Source: Membranipora membranacea (lineage: Eukaryota > Bryozoa > Gymnolaemata > Cheilostomatida > Membraniporidae). From it: DNA of 64,000 nt. The notes beneath the pieces were generated by a model. It saw nothing but the letters and a program-made list of their open reading frames with translations, was not told the origin of the DNA and did no database searches. The stretch covers positions 27,888,025 through 27,952,024 of the forward strand of contig OU612070.1 of assembly GCA_914767715.1 (NCBI GenBank), in the 5' to 3' direction. Below, one piece after another: positions 1 to 11,847 of this stretch (position 1 is its first letter; every line of letters begins with the position of its first letter). The position numbers and the translations under genes were made by a program.

Positions 1-1
1 T

Positions 2-3000
2 TCAATTCACAGCGACTTAGCATTCTTAAACTACCCCTCAGTTATAAGCCTACATGAATTAGAAGACTCGCTGCCTAAATTGGAAACTATTGATATGACA
101 ATTCACCGCATGGGCGACAAGCGTGATATTATTCTACTCCTTGTGAAACACCAAAAACTGATCAGTAAGGATTTCAGCTTAAAATACCAAAATGATGAGG
201 GATTATTTAAGACTGAGTTCCTGAATGACACACTACCCTACTTTAATCCTGAACATTGTTACTTTGCAACCTTACCGGAAAATATCATCGCAGCTTCAAT
301 CAACCTTTGTGAAGGGATATCTGGCTATATACAGTTCGGGTCTGAGGAACATGAACTTCACTCTGTCAGGAGGGACAACTCTACAGATGACCATTTCATC
401 TCAACAAAGTTTGTTGCAAATTCGACTATTGATCCAGACATCCTGCTTGATAAGTTCAAAATTGACAAAAAACGGAGTGTTCGAAATCACATCACTAAAA
501 GAGCTCTGGAAAGTGAATTTCGGTCCTCAGTTCCACTGTATTATGAGATTTACTTTGTTGTTGACTACACACTGGCACAGGAGAAAGTGTGCAAATCTCA
601 AAAAAACTGCCTAAAATATATTTTCAATCTTGTCAGTTTATCAAATATCTATTACATTGAGTTCAATCTTCATCTGGTCTTAAAGACCATCGACATCTGG
701 TCAGATCAGTCTCGACTGCATCCTAATCTCACCCATATTTGTGCCGGAAAAGAAGGAAATGACGATCTCAAAGCCCAAATATGGCTCAAAGAGTTTTTTA
801 AATATCAGTGGTATGATGATAGAGATATGCTCAACTCTGACATTAGAATAGCACTGCTTTCTCCCGCCCCTAGCAAGTGTAAAATTATTGGTAAAGCGTT
901 CATCAAGGGTCTTTGTACTGAGAACAGCACAGTGTTAGTGGCATACGAGCCGTTACTTATCTACACAGCTCTTACCTTGACACACGAACTCGGACATAAT
1001 ATAGGAGCGATCCATCCCGAGAATATGACTGATAATGCCTGGTGTAGCGATATACGTATAAGAGAAAACGGTGATAATCCATGTTATAATCAGACTGAGA
1101 CAACTCACTATGAATGTATCATGGTCGGTACTGTTAATGCAGGTGAGCGAGGCTAAAGGGTGCTGAGTTATAAACGCTTACTTGTTCCTTAAATCTCAGC
1201 TAAATGGATTTATTTTATTTCTTTAAAACTATTTTATTTGGCAGACAATATCATCTTGGACAGATGTTTTCCATTACGCGGCAAAGAATTTACGACAAAG
1301 TTTGGAGGGCAAAAAAGAGGATTGATAATTTTATGTGTTTGGACTATTGATTTCAGTAAAAGAGCATGTCATTCTCCCATATTTCATTTCAGAAAATGAT
1401 ATTGAAATTAATTGATAAATGGTAATGATTGCTTTCGTTCACTCATCGAATAGCAGATGCTAGGACATGGAGGACAAGTTATGTCTGTATTTTGGTCGAT
1501 TTTCAGTTCCTCACGGTGAAAGGAAGAAGGTTTACTTCTTCTCAAGGTGTTCCAAACGACATATAAAGTTTAATTTGGACTACAACGGGAAGAGATGCAT
1601 GAGGAATATTCCTTCATCTGATACGTATTACAATAGATGTGGAAATCTTATAGAAGAACCAGGTTGGTTGATTTACTCGATTCATTATTAATCCCAAATC
1701 TACTTTGAAACTGAGTGATGAACATGGTAGAAATATTGTATTGAACAACTAGGAACTTTACAAACCAGCCAACAAACTAGCTTACGCCCATTTTATTCCT
1801 TGCAGGAGAGCAGTGTGATGCTGGTCACTATGGAAATGAATGTTGTGATGCCGACTGCAAATTAATATATGATGATGGAAACTGTTACAAAGGTAGGTTG
1901 AGGATAGATCGAGCATCCAAATTGCGTGCCTGTCAGCTCACCAGTAGAATTGGAATGGCGGGACTGAGGTCAAATTGGATAAACTTGTTCTAGGTCTAAG
2001 AGCATGTTGTTTTCGGTTGAGACAATCATTGATAAATAGATCGATTCTCAGGTGTTGCTTCAAATGATTAGATGGTCTCTGAAGATGTCATACAAGACAT
2101 CACAGAGTAAGGATATCCCTACTCTGTGAAGACATGATGAACAGGAAACAGCCAACAGTTATATCCTTTTAGGTTCATGCTGTAATATGACAAGCTGCAG
2201 ATTACTACCTTCCTCAGTAACATGTCGGGAAGCCACTGATGAGTTCTGTGATGAGCCTGAGGTATGCAATGGATTCAACCAAGATTGTCCAGTAGACGTT
2301 TTCTTACCGATTGGGACGCATTGTAACAACATGGGACCCGCTTATTGCCTCTATGGGAAATGCAGATCTCACAGCTCACAATGCTCTGACATCTGGAAAG
2401 GCTCCTACGCTGCTCATGATTCATGCTATGACCTCAATCGATATAGTAAGTGAGATTTTTTCTCTCTTCACTAGGTCTCATTTGACCGCCCAATATAACG
2501 GGCACCCTTAAGCTCAGGTGGTTTGTCTGGGGTAGTGACTCTATACCCTTACCGTCGTAGCTGGCTACTCTTTTCTTAAAGAGGCAGAGGGGAATCTTTA
2601 AACTGCATGCCAGGCACATAGTAGATCTCCTGTATTTAATGTTGTGATACGAACTGACCTGGCTAAGATGAAGGGCTCGACAGCGCCAGTTCAGAAATGA
2701 CATCCCGCATCGGAAATCAAATATAATATAGTAAACAGATTAAATTTCCCTCAAGATTTCACTGGTTAATGGTATTTTACCAGCTGTAGCACTGAATGAA
2801 ATTTAAAGGAAATAAAGGGGTGAGTTCGGGCGTGTATTTGACAGGCGTATGATGTGATTGCATATTGTACCATAAACTCTTCACCAATAAATTGGTCTCA
2901 AAGCATAAAACTTCATTCAGCTTGATGTTCTCATTCTGTTGAGTCATGTTCTAAATCACACTGAACAGCATTGAATTGACTTCATGAACTGTGTAGATTG

Positions 3001-5026
3001 TGATTTGAACTGGTTTCCAGCTAATGTATCTGGTAATTGTGGCTATGTGCTTGAGAATGGAGTATACAAATTCCGCCCCTGCACCGGTCGATACTATCAG
3101 ACATGTGGCCTGTTACACTGTGAAGTTTCAGCCAGTGAGGTGAAAGAATACGACAAAACTCGATTCCTTCAACCACAAGTTGTTGACCTTGGAGGGAAAG
3201 GCAAGGTCTGCACGTCAGTCATGCTCCGTCCTAAAAAAGGTTCGTTTATCAGGTTTCCAATTGACACTATGGATTATAAAGATTAGTTGTGGAGTGTTTT
3301 ACGCGTCCATACCTGGTAATCTCTGTGAGCTGACTCCATGACCACTTTGCCAGCAATAATAATCATAAGGATCATAACATCGCTTATAGCTTATAGCTTA
3401 TAGCTTATAGCTTGTTATAATATATTATGATTTATTATCTTGCAGTGGCCAAATATGACTCTGACCCATCTCAGGTGCCTGATGGGGCTAAATGTGGACC
3501 ACACCACGTGTGCCTTTTTGGTTACTGTATTGATTTGGGTGGGAGGCCAACTGCCTTTGTGAACGACGACTTTGTCGAGATGCATACATCACGAGTTCCA
3601 GGTGAGTGAAGACTGTTCAAGAAATAATCTCAAGCGTTCATCATCACTTTAAAATAGGCTCCAAGCTTAGGCTAAGAGAAGAAATAAAGGCACATCACAA
3701 AACTTCCTCTCAATATTCAGAGCCTGTGCACAGTGACCACTAAGATAGGAGGGAAGTATAAACATTTGGAACTTAGAACATAGATTTTTCCTGTTCTTTA
3801 AACTGCCCGGGCCAGGGGGGGGGGCCTCGGATCGGAAGGCAAGAGTCTGGGGAGGTCAGATTAGGTGATTCTTTAAGCTCTGCATTTTTTTTTCAATAAT
3901 ACCCTCGATTTTTTGATAGACTCCTGTGAGCATGTGATATAATAATTGTCAGACTGTAACATATAGACATAGACAAGTTTATGCAGTATATTAAAACAGG
4001 GAAGGCCACAACTTTGAACTTTGTCATTGCATTTAATCTTGGATATTTAGTCCTCATGTAGGTTTAAAGAATTTATAAACTGATTTTTAACAGATTAATA
4101 AATTATTTTAGATATACCAGCGCCAACTGTTGAAACCACAACAGAACCGCCTAGTACCATGGAGCCTGGATGGCCGTCCGAAATAAGAGTGACAAGAAAA
4201 CCCGTTAGTTCTCTAACATACAAAGAACCAGTCGAGTATTACAGCATCGCTTCTGATGATGCTCTGATCACAACAATACCAGCAGAGATACTGGCTGACA
4301 GAAGAGGAGTAGGAAGTGATGGTATCTTCTTTGTTGCACTCATTGGTGTACCTTTAGTGGTGAGAATGTCCAAATAACCTTCAGTGTACAGCAAAGTTTT
4401 TGTATCTTCCCATTGAGAGGCCATGGTCAATGCTAGTTGTAATGTTAGTTTGTATGTCTTAATCATAAACATATAAATATTTATATGTTTATGGTCTTAA
4501 AGGGCAACCAAGGTTTCGCAGCAATGCATTAATGGGTAGCAAATAATGTGCTGGGCAGAATCAGCTTTGTGCATTACGCGATGCAAAACTCAAAGTAGTT
4601 GCTGACTCTAAGCTGGGTAACACTTCAGTTTAGGGGAGGTTCCAAGACTTTGCTGTAATAATTATAGAGCACATGCTAAATAATAACAGGAACAGGAAAC
4701 TGCTATGTGGTATTCTCTTTTAGCTGAGTTTGAGTACCTGTTGGCAGAAATGTTTCACAAGAATTCTGGCTGAATAATCATCCGAATTATATTTTGTCTT
4801 TTTCCCCATGCAGAAGGTGCAATCTGCTATTAATCAATGGCCATCAATGAGAAGTTGTTTGAAACCTTGGTTGCCCTTTAATGTACACTACAAGTGTATA
4901 GTGTAAGAAGGCCATGGAGCGTTGGTTAGTAGTTATGAAAAGAATCATTGTAAAACCTTCATTCGTATTGTACAGGTTATCCTTGTACTCATGGCTGTAC
5001 TTATTGCGGAACATGTTCTAAGATGA
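2..5026 (+). CDS. ADAM-family membrane metalloprotease, copy 1 (5' partial)
   Basis: Zinc metalloprotease of the adamalysin (M12B) family, probably a surface sheddase or adhesion protein. The frame is already open at base 2, so signal peptide and first residues lie outside the window. Exons read: 2-1142, 1507-1662, 1806-1892, 2173-2445, 3021-3239, 3446-3601, 4112-4359, 4976-5026; all phases agree. Order: prodomain, KR processing site (about 498-503), catalytic domain with HExGHxxGxxH (about 984-1016) and a downstream CIM Met-turn, disintegrin domain beginning GEQCDAG, cysteine-rich domain, Thr/Pro-rich stalk, one membrane helix, then a very short tail. The helix is split between the last two exons; reading through the donor at 4360 gives a false early end at 4377. 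The Asp usually following the third zinc His is Pro. The gene is the tandem partner of the copy at 6072. Family is sure; substrate unknown. Confidence 0.9.
2101..2128. mobile_element. 28-bp palindromic insertion, family A copy 1
   Basis: Two inverted arms of 14 bases (CACAGAGTAAGGAT, one mismatch) with no spacer, flanked on both sides by the 7-base direct repeat AAGACAT (2094-2100 and 2129-2135). It sits in intron 4 of ADAM copy 1. The matching intron of copy 2 has a single GAGACAT at 8252-8258 and no insert, so it behaves like an empty site. Confidence 0.75.
3381..3415. repeat. Short tandem repeat, 7-base unit
   Basis: Four to five copies of a 7-base unit (CTTATAG) in intron 5 of ADAM copy 1. 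Confidence 0.7.
4464..4493. mobile_element. 30-bp palindromic insertion, family B copy 1
   Basis: Perfect palindrome with 15-base arms CATAAACATATAAAT. The left flank is GTCTTAAT (4456-4463). The right flank is GTCTTAA interrupted by the TTAA-type MITE at 4497-4881; the base after the MITE is T, so before that insertion the right flank read GTCTTAAT, an exact 8-base duplication. This gives a relative order: palindrome first, MITE later. Confidence 0.7.
4497..4881. mobile_element. TTAA-flanked MITE, copy 1
   Basis: 385 bases including TTAA at each end. Terminal inverted repeats of 17 bases (AGGGCAACCAAGGTTTC and complement) are perfect. There is no coding capacity. TTAA duplications are typical of piggyBac-like and Kolobok-like transposases; which one mobilised this cannot be told here. 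It lies in the last intron of ADAM copy 1 and has a near-identical, same-length copy at 55659. Confidence 0.85.
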
Positions 5027-6071
5027 AGACTTTTCACAACAACCCACTCGAGCTCCTATATAGACAGACAGTAATGAAACATCCATCTCACTTCTGACTC
5101 CTCACAAGCTCCATGAAAACCACAATATCCTCTACTCGACCTACTTTAAGAGATGAAGAAAGAATAGAAACCCTGCAACAAATAAAAGGGGAATTGGCAG
5201 GCGTGTCCACATCAAACATGACTCATAGGAAGCTTGGTAAGAAAGGCGGGCACAATACCTTCACAGCAGCCGTTTGATTTGAATAGTGGGAATCGTAGTC
5301 ATTCCCTGATTCAGCTTGGTTTCGGTTCTCTTCCCTGTGCGATGATAGGGAAACTATAATATATTCTTATACTACAATGATTATGAATATTAGTTTTAGC
5401 TCTCACTTTTTTCAATAAAGCTCAGTAAACCTTTTGTTATAAAAAAACATTTGGCTTAATTTTATTGGAATATGAATGTGAGAAAGAATAATGCCATGAT
5501 TATCGCAGGAAAACCTTTGTGAATTGTTAAAGGCAGTTTCCAGAGCTTGTATTTCCGAAGCTGTCCTCTCGCGGTTTAGGTACTCTTTAGACATCGCGGC
5601 ATAGGAAACAGGAGCTGAAATGTACTTGTCTTTAACGCCGCCTGTAGTAAGAAAAAAATCGTTTTGATTCAACACACGCATCATTCATAACCTACATGGA
5701 CAGGGGTTTGAAATCATTGATGGCTCAAAAGCTGATTAATCTCAATTTTAGTGATACAACTCATATAAAATTCAAGGAAATTTGTCAACAAAATAGGCAG
5801 AAAATGATATATGGGACTATCCAAATACCACAATATTATTAGAGTTTAAAAATCACAGTCAGTACTGCACTCATCTTAGATTTGCTGTCTGTCAGCATGC
5901 TCAAACCTCACAACAATGGATATAACTCTGTCAGTGCATACATCACTACACATAGACATTCCGCTGCACACTCTAATCATTTTTACGCACCTTTTCAATA
6001 TCACTTACATGAATGCTCTCAAAAGGTGACACAGTTGTTGAGAAAACCAGATAAGTAGGTAACTTACTAAA
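5027..6071. other. Intergenic spacer between the ADAM copies
   Basis: Holds the 3' region of copy 1 and the promoter side of copy 2. I see AATAAA-type sequence near 5414. About 5520-5830 is a degenerate copy of the long-TIR element at 45569: it shares the GCATAGGAAA block, the ATTTTTGATTCA-like block and the central AGGCAGAAAATG block. No gene is apparent. Confidence 0.5.
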
Positions 6072-9000
6072 ATGGTGAGTCAAAACTCAGAGATAACAAT
6101 AGTAGCCTTGCTGCTTCTTGGTTCACTTATGATATCTGCAACAACTTCGCTGCTAGAAGACATTTTTCTTAGCAGTCAACATCATGAGAAGAATTGGGAT
6201 GATAGCTTCAACCCGGTTGAGCAAGTCAACATTACAATGATTGGATACGATAACTTGATTCACAGCGAATTAGCACTCTTCCATTACCCCTCAGTTATAA
6301 GCCTACGTGAAATAGAAAACTCACTGCCTAAACTTGAAACCATTGATATGACGATTCACCGCATGGGCGACAAACGTGATATTATTCTACTCCTTGTGAA
6401 ACACAAAACACTGATCAGTAAGGATTTCAGCTTAAAATACCAAAATGATGATGGTTTATTTAAGACTGAGTTCCTGAATGACACACTACCCTTCTTTAAT
6501 CCTGAACATTGTTACTTTGCAACCTTGCCGGAAAACATCATCGCAGCTTCAATCAACCTCTGCGAAGGGAAATCCGGTTATATACAGTTTGGTTCTGAGG
6601 AACATGATCTTTCATCCGTCAGGAGGGATAACTCTACAGATGACCATTTCATCTCAACAAAGTTTGTTGCAAATTCAACTATTGATCCAGATATCCTGCT
6701 TGAAAAGTTCAAACTCAACAAGAACCAGGCAGTCCAAAATCACATCAGTAAAAGAGATCTGGATGACATTTGGTCTCCAATTCCGTTATATTATGAGATC
6801 TACTTTGTTGTTGACTACAGCTTGGCACAGGAGGAAATATACAAATCTCCCCAACTTCTCCTAAAGCATATTTTCTATCTTGTCAGTCTAGCAAATGCCT
6901 ATTTCGTTGAATTCAATCTTGGTTTGGTTTTAAAGACCATCGACATCTGGTCAGATCGACCGCGACTGCATCCCAATCTCACACATATATGTGCCACGAA
7001 AGAAGGAGGGTTTGATCTTAACGCCAAGACATGGGTTTACGAGTTTCTGAAATATCAGTGGTATAATGATACAGATACACTCGACTCTGATATTAGAGTA
7101 GTACTACTTTCTAGACCCCCACCTGAATGTAAAACTGTTGGTATTAGTGGTGTTGGTGCTCTTTGCTCCATTAACAGCACAGTGGTAGTCTCGAAAGTAC
7201 CGTCACTTTTCTACACAGCTATAATCTTGACACATGAAATTGGACATAACTTAGGAGCCAGTCATCTTGAGAATATGACAGATCATGCATGGTGCAGAGA
7301 TATACTTACACAGGAAAATGGTGAAGATCCATGTTATAATCAGACTGAGACTGCTGACATCCAATGTATCATGCCATCTTATCATCATACAGGTAAAGAA
7401 GCCAATTTACACTGAAATGCAAATGCCTGCTAGTTTGTAAACTTTCAACTAATTAGCGTAAAGAGTCATTCAAATTTTAGTTATTGGTTTACGATTGAGC
7501 TGAACTCGCTTTTGGATGCTTTTGATCACGGAAATTTTTTTTAATTATTTAGTGATAACTTTCATTCATCTTTTTGTATTTTGCTTGGTTTTGTAGTTCC
7601 CCAAGAAAAGAAGGCAATTTATTTCTTCTCAAAGTGTTCCAAACGGCGTATTGGATGGAATCTTTTAGGCAAGAAAGGGAACTGCATGCAAAATATTCCT
7701 TCATCCGATACGTATTACCATACATGTGGAAATCTTCTAGCTGAACCAGGTCAGTTAAGTTATTTGACATATACACAGAAACTAACCTTTGTTTGTGATG
7801 AAAACCGAAGACGACTGTATGTACACGCCCATGAGGTGTTCCAAATGTTACAAATGTTGAATATATCTGTGGCCAGTGTTTTTGGTGTTATTAGCTTTAC
7901 TGGCAAGGCATTCCGACTCTGAGCAATGTATATTGTACAGACGCCATTTTATTCCTTTCAGGAGAGCAGTGTGATGCTGGTTACTATGGTAACGAATGCT
8001 GTACTGCCCACTGCAAATTAATATATGCTGATGCAAACTGTTACAAAGGTAGGTAGATCAAACAAAATCAAATTTGCCTGCATTTAGGATTTTAGCACAC
8101 CAGTAGAATGGAAATGACATGACTGCGGCAAATTGGATCAAACTTGTTCTACAAGTAAGCATGTTGTTATCATCGAGACAAAATCATCGATAAATAGAAC
8201 TATTCTCAGGTGTTGCTTAAAATGATTAGATGGTCTTTGATGATACTATATGAGACATGTTGATATGTGGCGGAACTGGATATTAGCATAAGGGATCCAG
8301 ACAGCAGGTGAAAGGGATAAGCAAGGGAAGGAGACTCGGACTACATCCTCATGCGTGAGAGGGAGAATCATTAAAATAAGCTTGAGCCAAATAAGTAGCA
8401 AGTGAGAAAAACTAGAACAGGAGCCAGGATCAGTCCAACGCAAATACATGTAAGTTAAAAACATGACAGAATGGGTAATAGCTGCCCGGTTTTTTTAATC
8501 CTTTTAGGTTCATGCTGTAATATGACAAGCTGCAGATTACTACCTTCCTCAGTAACATGTCGAGAGGCCGAAGATGAGTTTTGTGATGTGCCCGAGAAAT
8601 GCGATGGTATCAACCCCGAATGTCCTCGGAACATTCACAGACCAACTGGGTATCTGTGTAACAATATGGGACCCGCTTTTTGCATCTACGGAAAATGCAG
8701 ATCTCACAGCTCGCAATGCGCTGACATCTGGAAAGGCTCCTACGCTGCTCATGATTCATGCTATGACCTTAATCGATATAGTAAGTAGAATTCCTAAGCA
8801 TATCATCGTTTCATTACACACTTGATGAAATGCAACATAAGATAATATGATGTGTACAAGGGATCATCTCAATCCAGTGACTGCTCCATGTAGGGATGAC
8901 AAAAGATGTGAACATACTCTTTCGCTGTACTCACTTTTAAGAGAAAAAACCGTCCAATGTCCAAAAAATACCTGTAGCTGTTCTCAGTGAGTGTTACCCT

Positions 9001-11155
9001 AAATCTTTGACATCTTCACCAATTAATTTGGTCCAAGTCATAAGTCATACAGCATGCTGAATTCGTCTTTCTTGCCACTCAATCCCACTTAACAATATAT
9101 TAGAGACCTTGTGAATTTCTGATCATAATGTTTGAACTGGTGTTTAGCTAATGCATCTGGTAATTGTGGCTATGGGCTTGAGAAGGGAGTGTACATATTT
9201 CGTCCTTGCACTGGTCGATTCTATCAGACATGTGGCCTGCTACAATGTGAAGTATCAGCCAGTGAGCTGGAGTCGCTTAATAAAACTCAATTCCTTCAAC
9301 CACACGTTGTTGACCTTGGAGGGAGAGGAAAGGTCTGCACGTCAGTTATGCTCCGTCCTAAAGAAGGTTCGTTTAGTAGGTTTCCAAGAGATGTCACTAA
9401 GAGTGAATAGGTTTTATGTGAATATAATCACTGACTAACTTATATACAGCCCTGCCCTTTAGTGAGATGAGTAAAAGGGTGACCATTGTTGACTTTTACT
9501 ATATGTAGTTGTCCTCCTTTAAATCGTAGGCAGTAAACTCCAAATCCGCATACATTTTCTAATTTGAAGTGCAATAAGTAGTAGTATGAAGTTAATAATA
9601 GCGCGATGATAGGGTTACTACAAATCATTAACCTGAAAAAAGATGGCTTTTGATTATACTGACTTGCTTATTATATAGAGACATTTTTTTGCAGTCGCTA
9701 AATATGAATTTGATCCGACTCAAGTCCCCAGTGGAGCTAGATGTGGCCCACATCATACGTGCTATTCGGGATACTGCTATGATTTATTGAGACCGCACGG
9801 CTTTGTGAGCGACAATTTTGTTGAGACTCATACATCGCAAGTTCCTGGTGAGTGAAAGATGACCATGTTCTTACTGAAACTGAAAATCATCATCCAGCCT
9901 ACATCATTCTGAAAAGAAGTCCCCCAGCTGAGGTCGAAGAGCTGGAAACAAAAGCACACACATAATAAACATTTGTATAACATTTAGTTCGAGCATGTGC
10001 ACAGGGATATATCAAATATTTAGATTTTGTCAATTCTCTATAATATGGTGATACCATTCAATGAGTTTTACTTTCAATACTACCAGTGATGTCCTGATAA
10101 GTTATTAGCACACGTAAATTATTGTAAACCATTATTTTCAAAATTCGCTTCAGTGAATTAAAATAGTATTACCTGATATTAAAAGAGGAATAAATAATTG
10201 TAGATATACCAGCACCAACTATTGAAACCACAACAGAACCTCCTAGTAGCATGGAGCCTGAATGGCCGTCTGAAATAAGAATAACAAGAAAAAGCTTTAG
10301 TTCTCTAACAGAGAAGGATTCAGTTGAGTATTACACCACTGCTTCTGATGATTTTCTGATCACAACAATACCAGCAGAGATACTGGCTGACAGAAGAGGA
10401 GTAGGAAGTGATGGTATCTTCTTTGTTGCACTCATTGGTGTACCTTTAGTGGTGAGAATGTCCAATTCACCTCCACCAGTATATGAAGATGTTTTTGTAT
10501 CTTGGTGGTTTCTTGGTTTTCAAACTGGAAGACTAATAATATCTAATATTGAAATAAATCAGCTCAAAAGCACCAAATATAAATTTACCTAACTAGTAGT
10601 GTGGCTGTTTTCAAACTTTGACAAACTGAGTTGTCTCATCCATGCTCATTCATTCATTATGGAACCATGTACACTTCATTACATGTCGTATCAACAGTGA
10701 CATTGAGATCGCCAGAGATGTTGGATTCGATATTTAGGCTTCTGAGCTCTCAGCACATCAAACTGTAGGAAATTGTCTGTACAATTAGATGAGAGAAGAC
10801 AACTCTCTCCTGCCTAATAAATAAATTCATAGTTCAACCAGGGAGGGTGGGAGGGTATATGCCACCCCCCATGGTTCAAACAAAATCTAAAAACTTTGAC
10901 CATGCCTAGTATCATATAACGTGTTCTAGTTTGTACCACATATCAGTTAGTAGAGTATCATACATCAGATATTACCCAGTAACTACTAAATATTGCTCAG
11001 ATGCAGTCGAAGTTTGGTGTGTAGCTGATAGGTTTTATTGAATCAAACATCGCAAAACCTGCATTAATATTTTACAGATGTTCCTTGTACTTGTGACTAT
11101 ATTTGCTGTGGATGAAGTTCTTAGAAGAAGAAATTACACTCAAGTAACCAGATAG
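6072..11155 (+). CDS. ADAM-family membrane metalloprotease, copy 2 (complete)
   Basis: Complete paralog of the upstream gene, about 843 residues. Exons: 6072-7392, 7597-7749, 7962-8048, 8508-8780, 9148-9366, 9695-9847, 10204-10451, 11078-11155. Five of the six complete internal exons have practically the same length as in copy 1. The ATG at 6072 opens a hydrophobic signal peptide (about residues 9-25). Then come the prodomain, an SKRD processing site, the catalytic domain with HEIGHNLGASH zinc site, disintegrin (CREAEDEFCD loop), cysteine-rich region, a small Cys-containing module, a stalk with ETTTEPP, and a membrane helix split across the last two exons. The cytoplasmic tail is about 13 residues and basic (EVLRRRN...). 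The residue after the third His is Leu, not the usual Asp. Reading past the donor at 10452 gives a spurious longer tail to 10592. Likely made by local tandem duplication. Confidence 0.92.
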
Positions 11156-11847
11156 ATGGATTGTGATCAAGCATCCCTTTTATTTCTCTTAATATTTTGG
11201 GCTCAGGCATGGCCTGCCTTATTCAGCAATTATTGATTCAAGAGTGCATTGAAATCGGGAATTGATTTTACCTTTGATTTGTTGATATTCATGTTTTGTG
11301 TCATAATGTTTCCAAGCTCTTCCCAAAATACAAAAAAACCAATGATCTGTCTTTCTTACAGTCAAACATATCCTCCGGGTTTAACACTTATATATATGTA
11401 TAATCTAGTTTCCATATGTAAACACTGCTTCATACCACAAGATTTTCTTTTAGGGCACTATAGAATAATATATATATTCAGTGTCTTAATGCATACTAAT
11501 TTTTTTAGTTTAATTTGTGCATACATTGATAGCATTTAGTACAAATCGCATTAAAAATTTTGAATAAATTTATTCTTATACAGCAGTTATGGGGGAACCA
11601 CATCTGTTTATTCCCAAGATGAGGCATAATATTAGCTTCATTGTTATCTTACCCTGTTGGTAATCGGCAACGTGTGCCTACTTTATGTAATCACAAAACT
11701 ACAGTGTATTCGAATATATCTCATTGACTGTGCAGTCGGCTAGTTGTCTAGGTTTGACGTGGCATATTCATATTCAATCCTATCATTAGCTTTCGACAGC
11801 AGCAAAGTTTTAAAAAATTGTCTAATTGCCAATTAAAAGCTGTAAGA
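11156..11847. other. Spacer upstream of the small membrane-protein gene
   Basis: AT-rich; presumably the 3' end of ADAM copy 2 (AATAAA near 11562) and the promoter of the next gene. No conserved coding segment recognised. Confidence 0.4.

Noticed and set aside
225..864. Open frames overlapping ADAM exon 1 in other frames (225-614; same in copy 2 at 6478-6864)
   Set aside because: Shadows of conserved coding sequence.
10452..10592. Extended cytoplasmic tail of ADAM copy 2
   Set aside because: A donor at 10452 joins in phase to 11078, restoring a full membrane helix that parallels copy 1.
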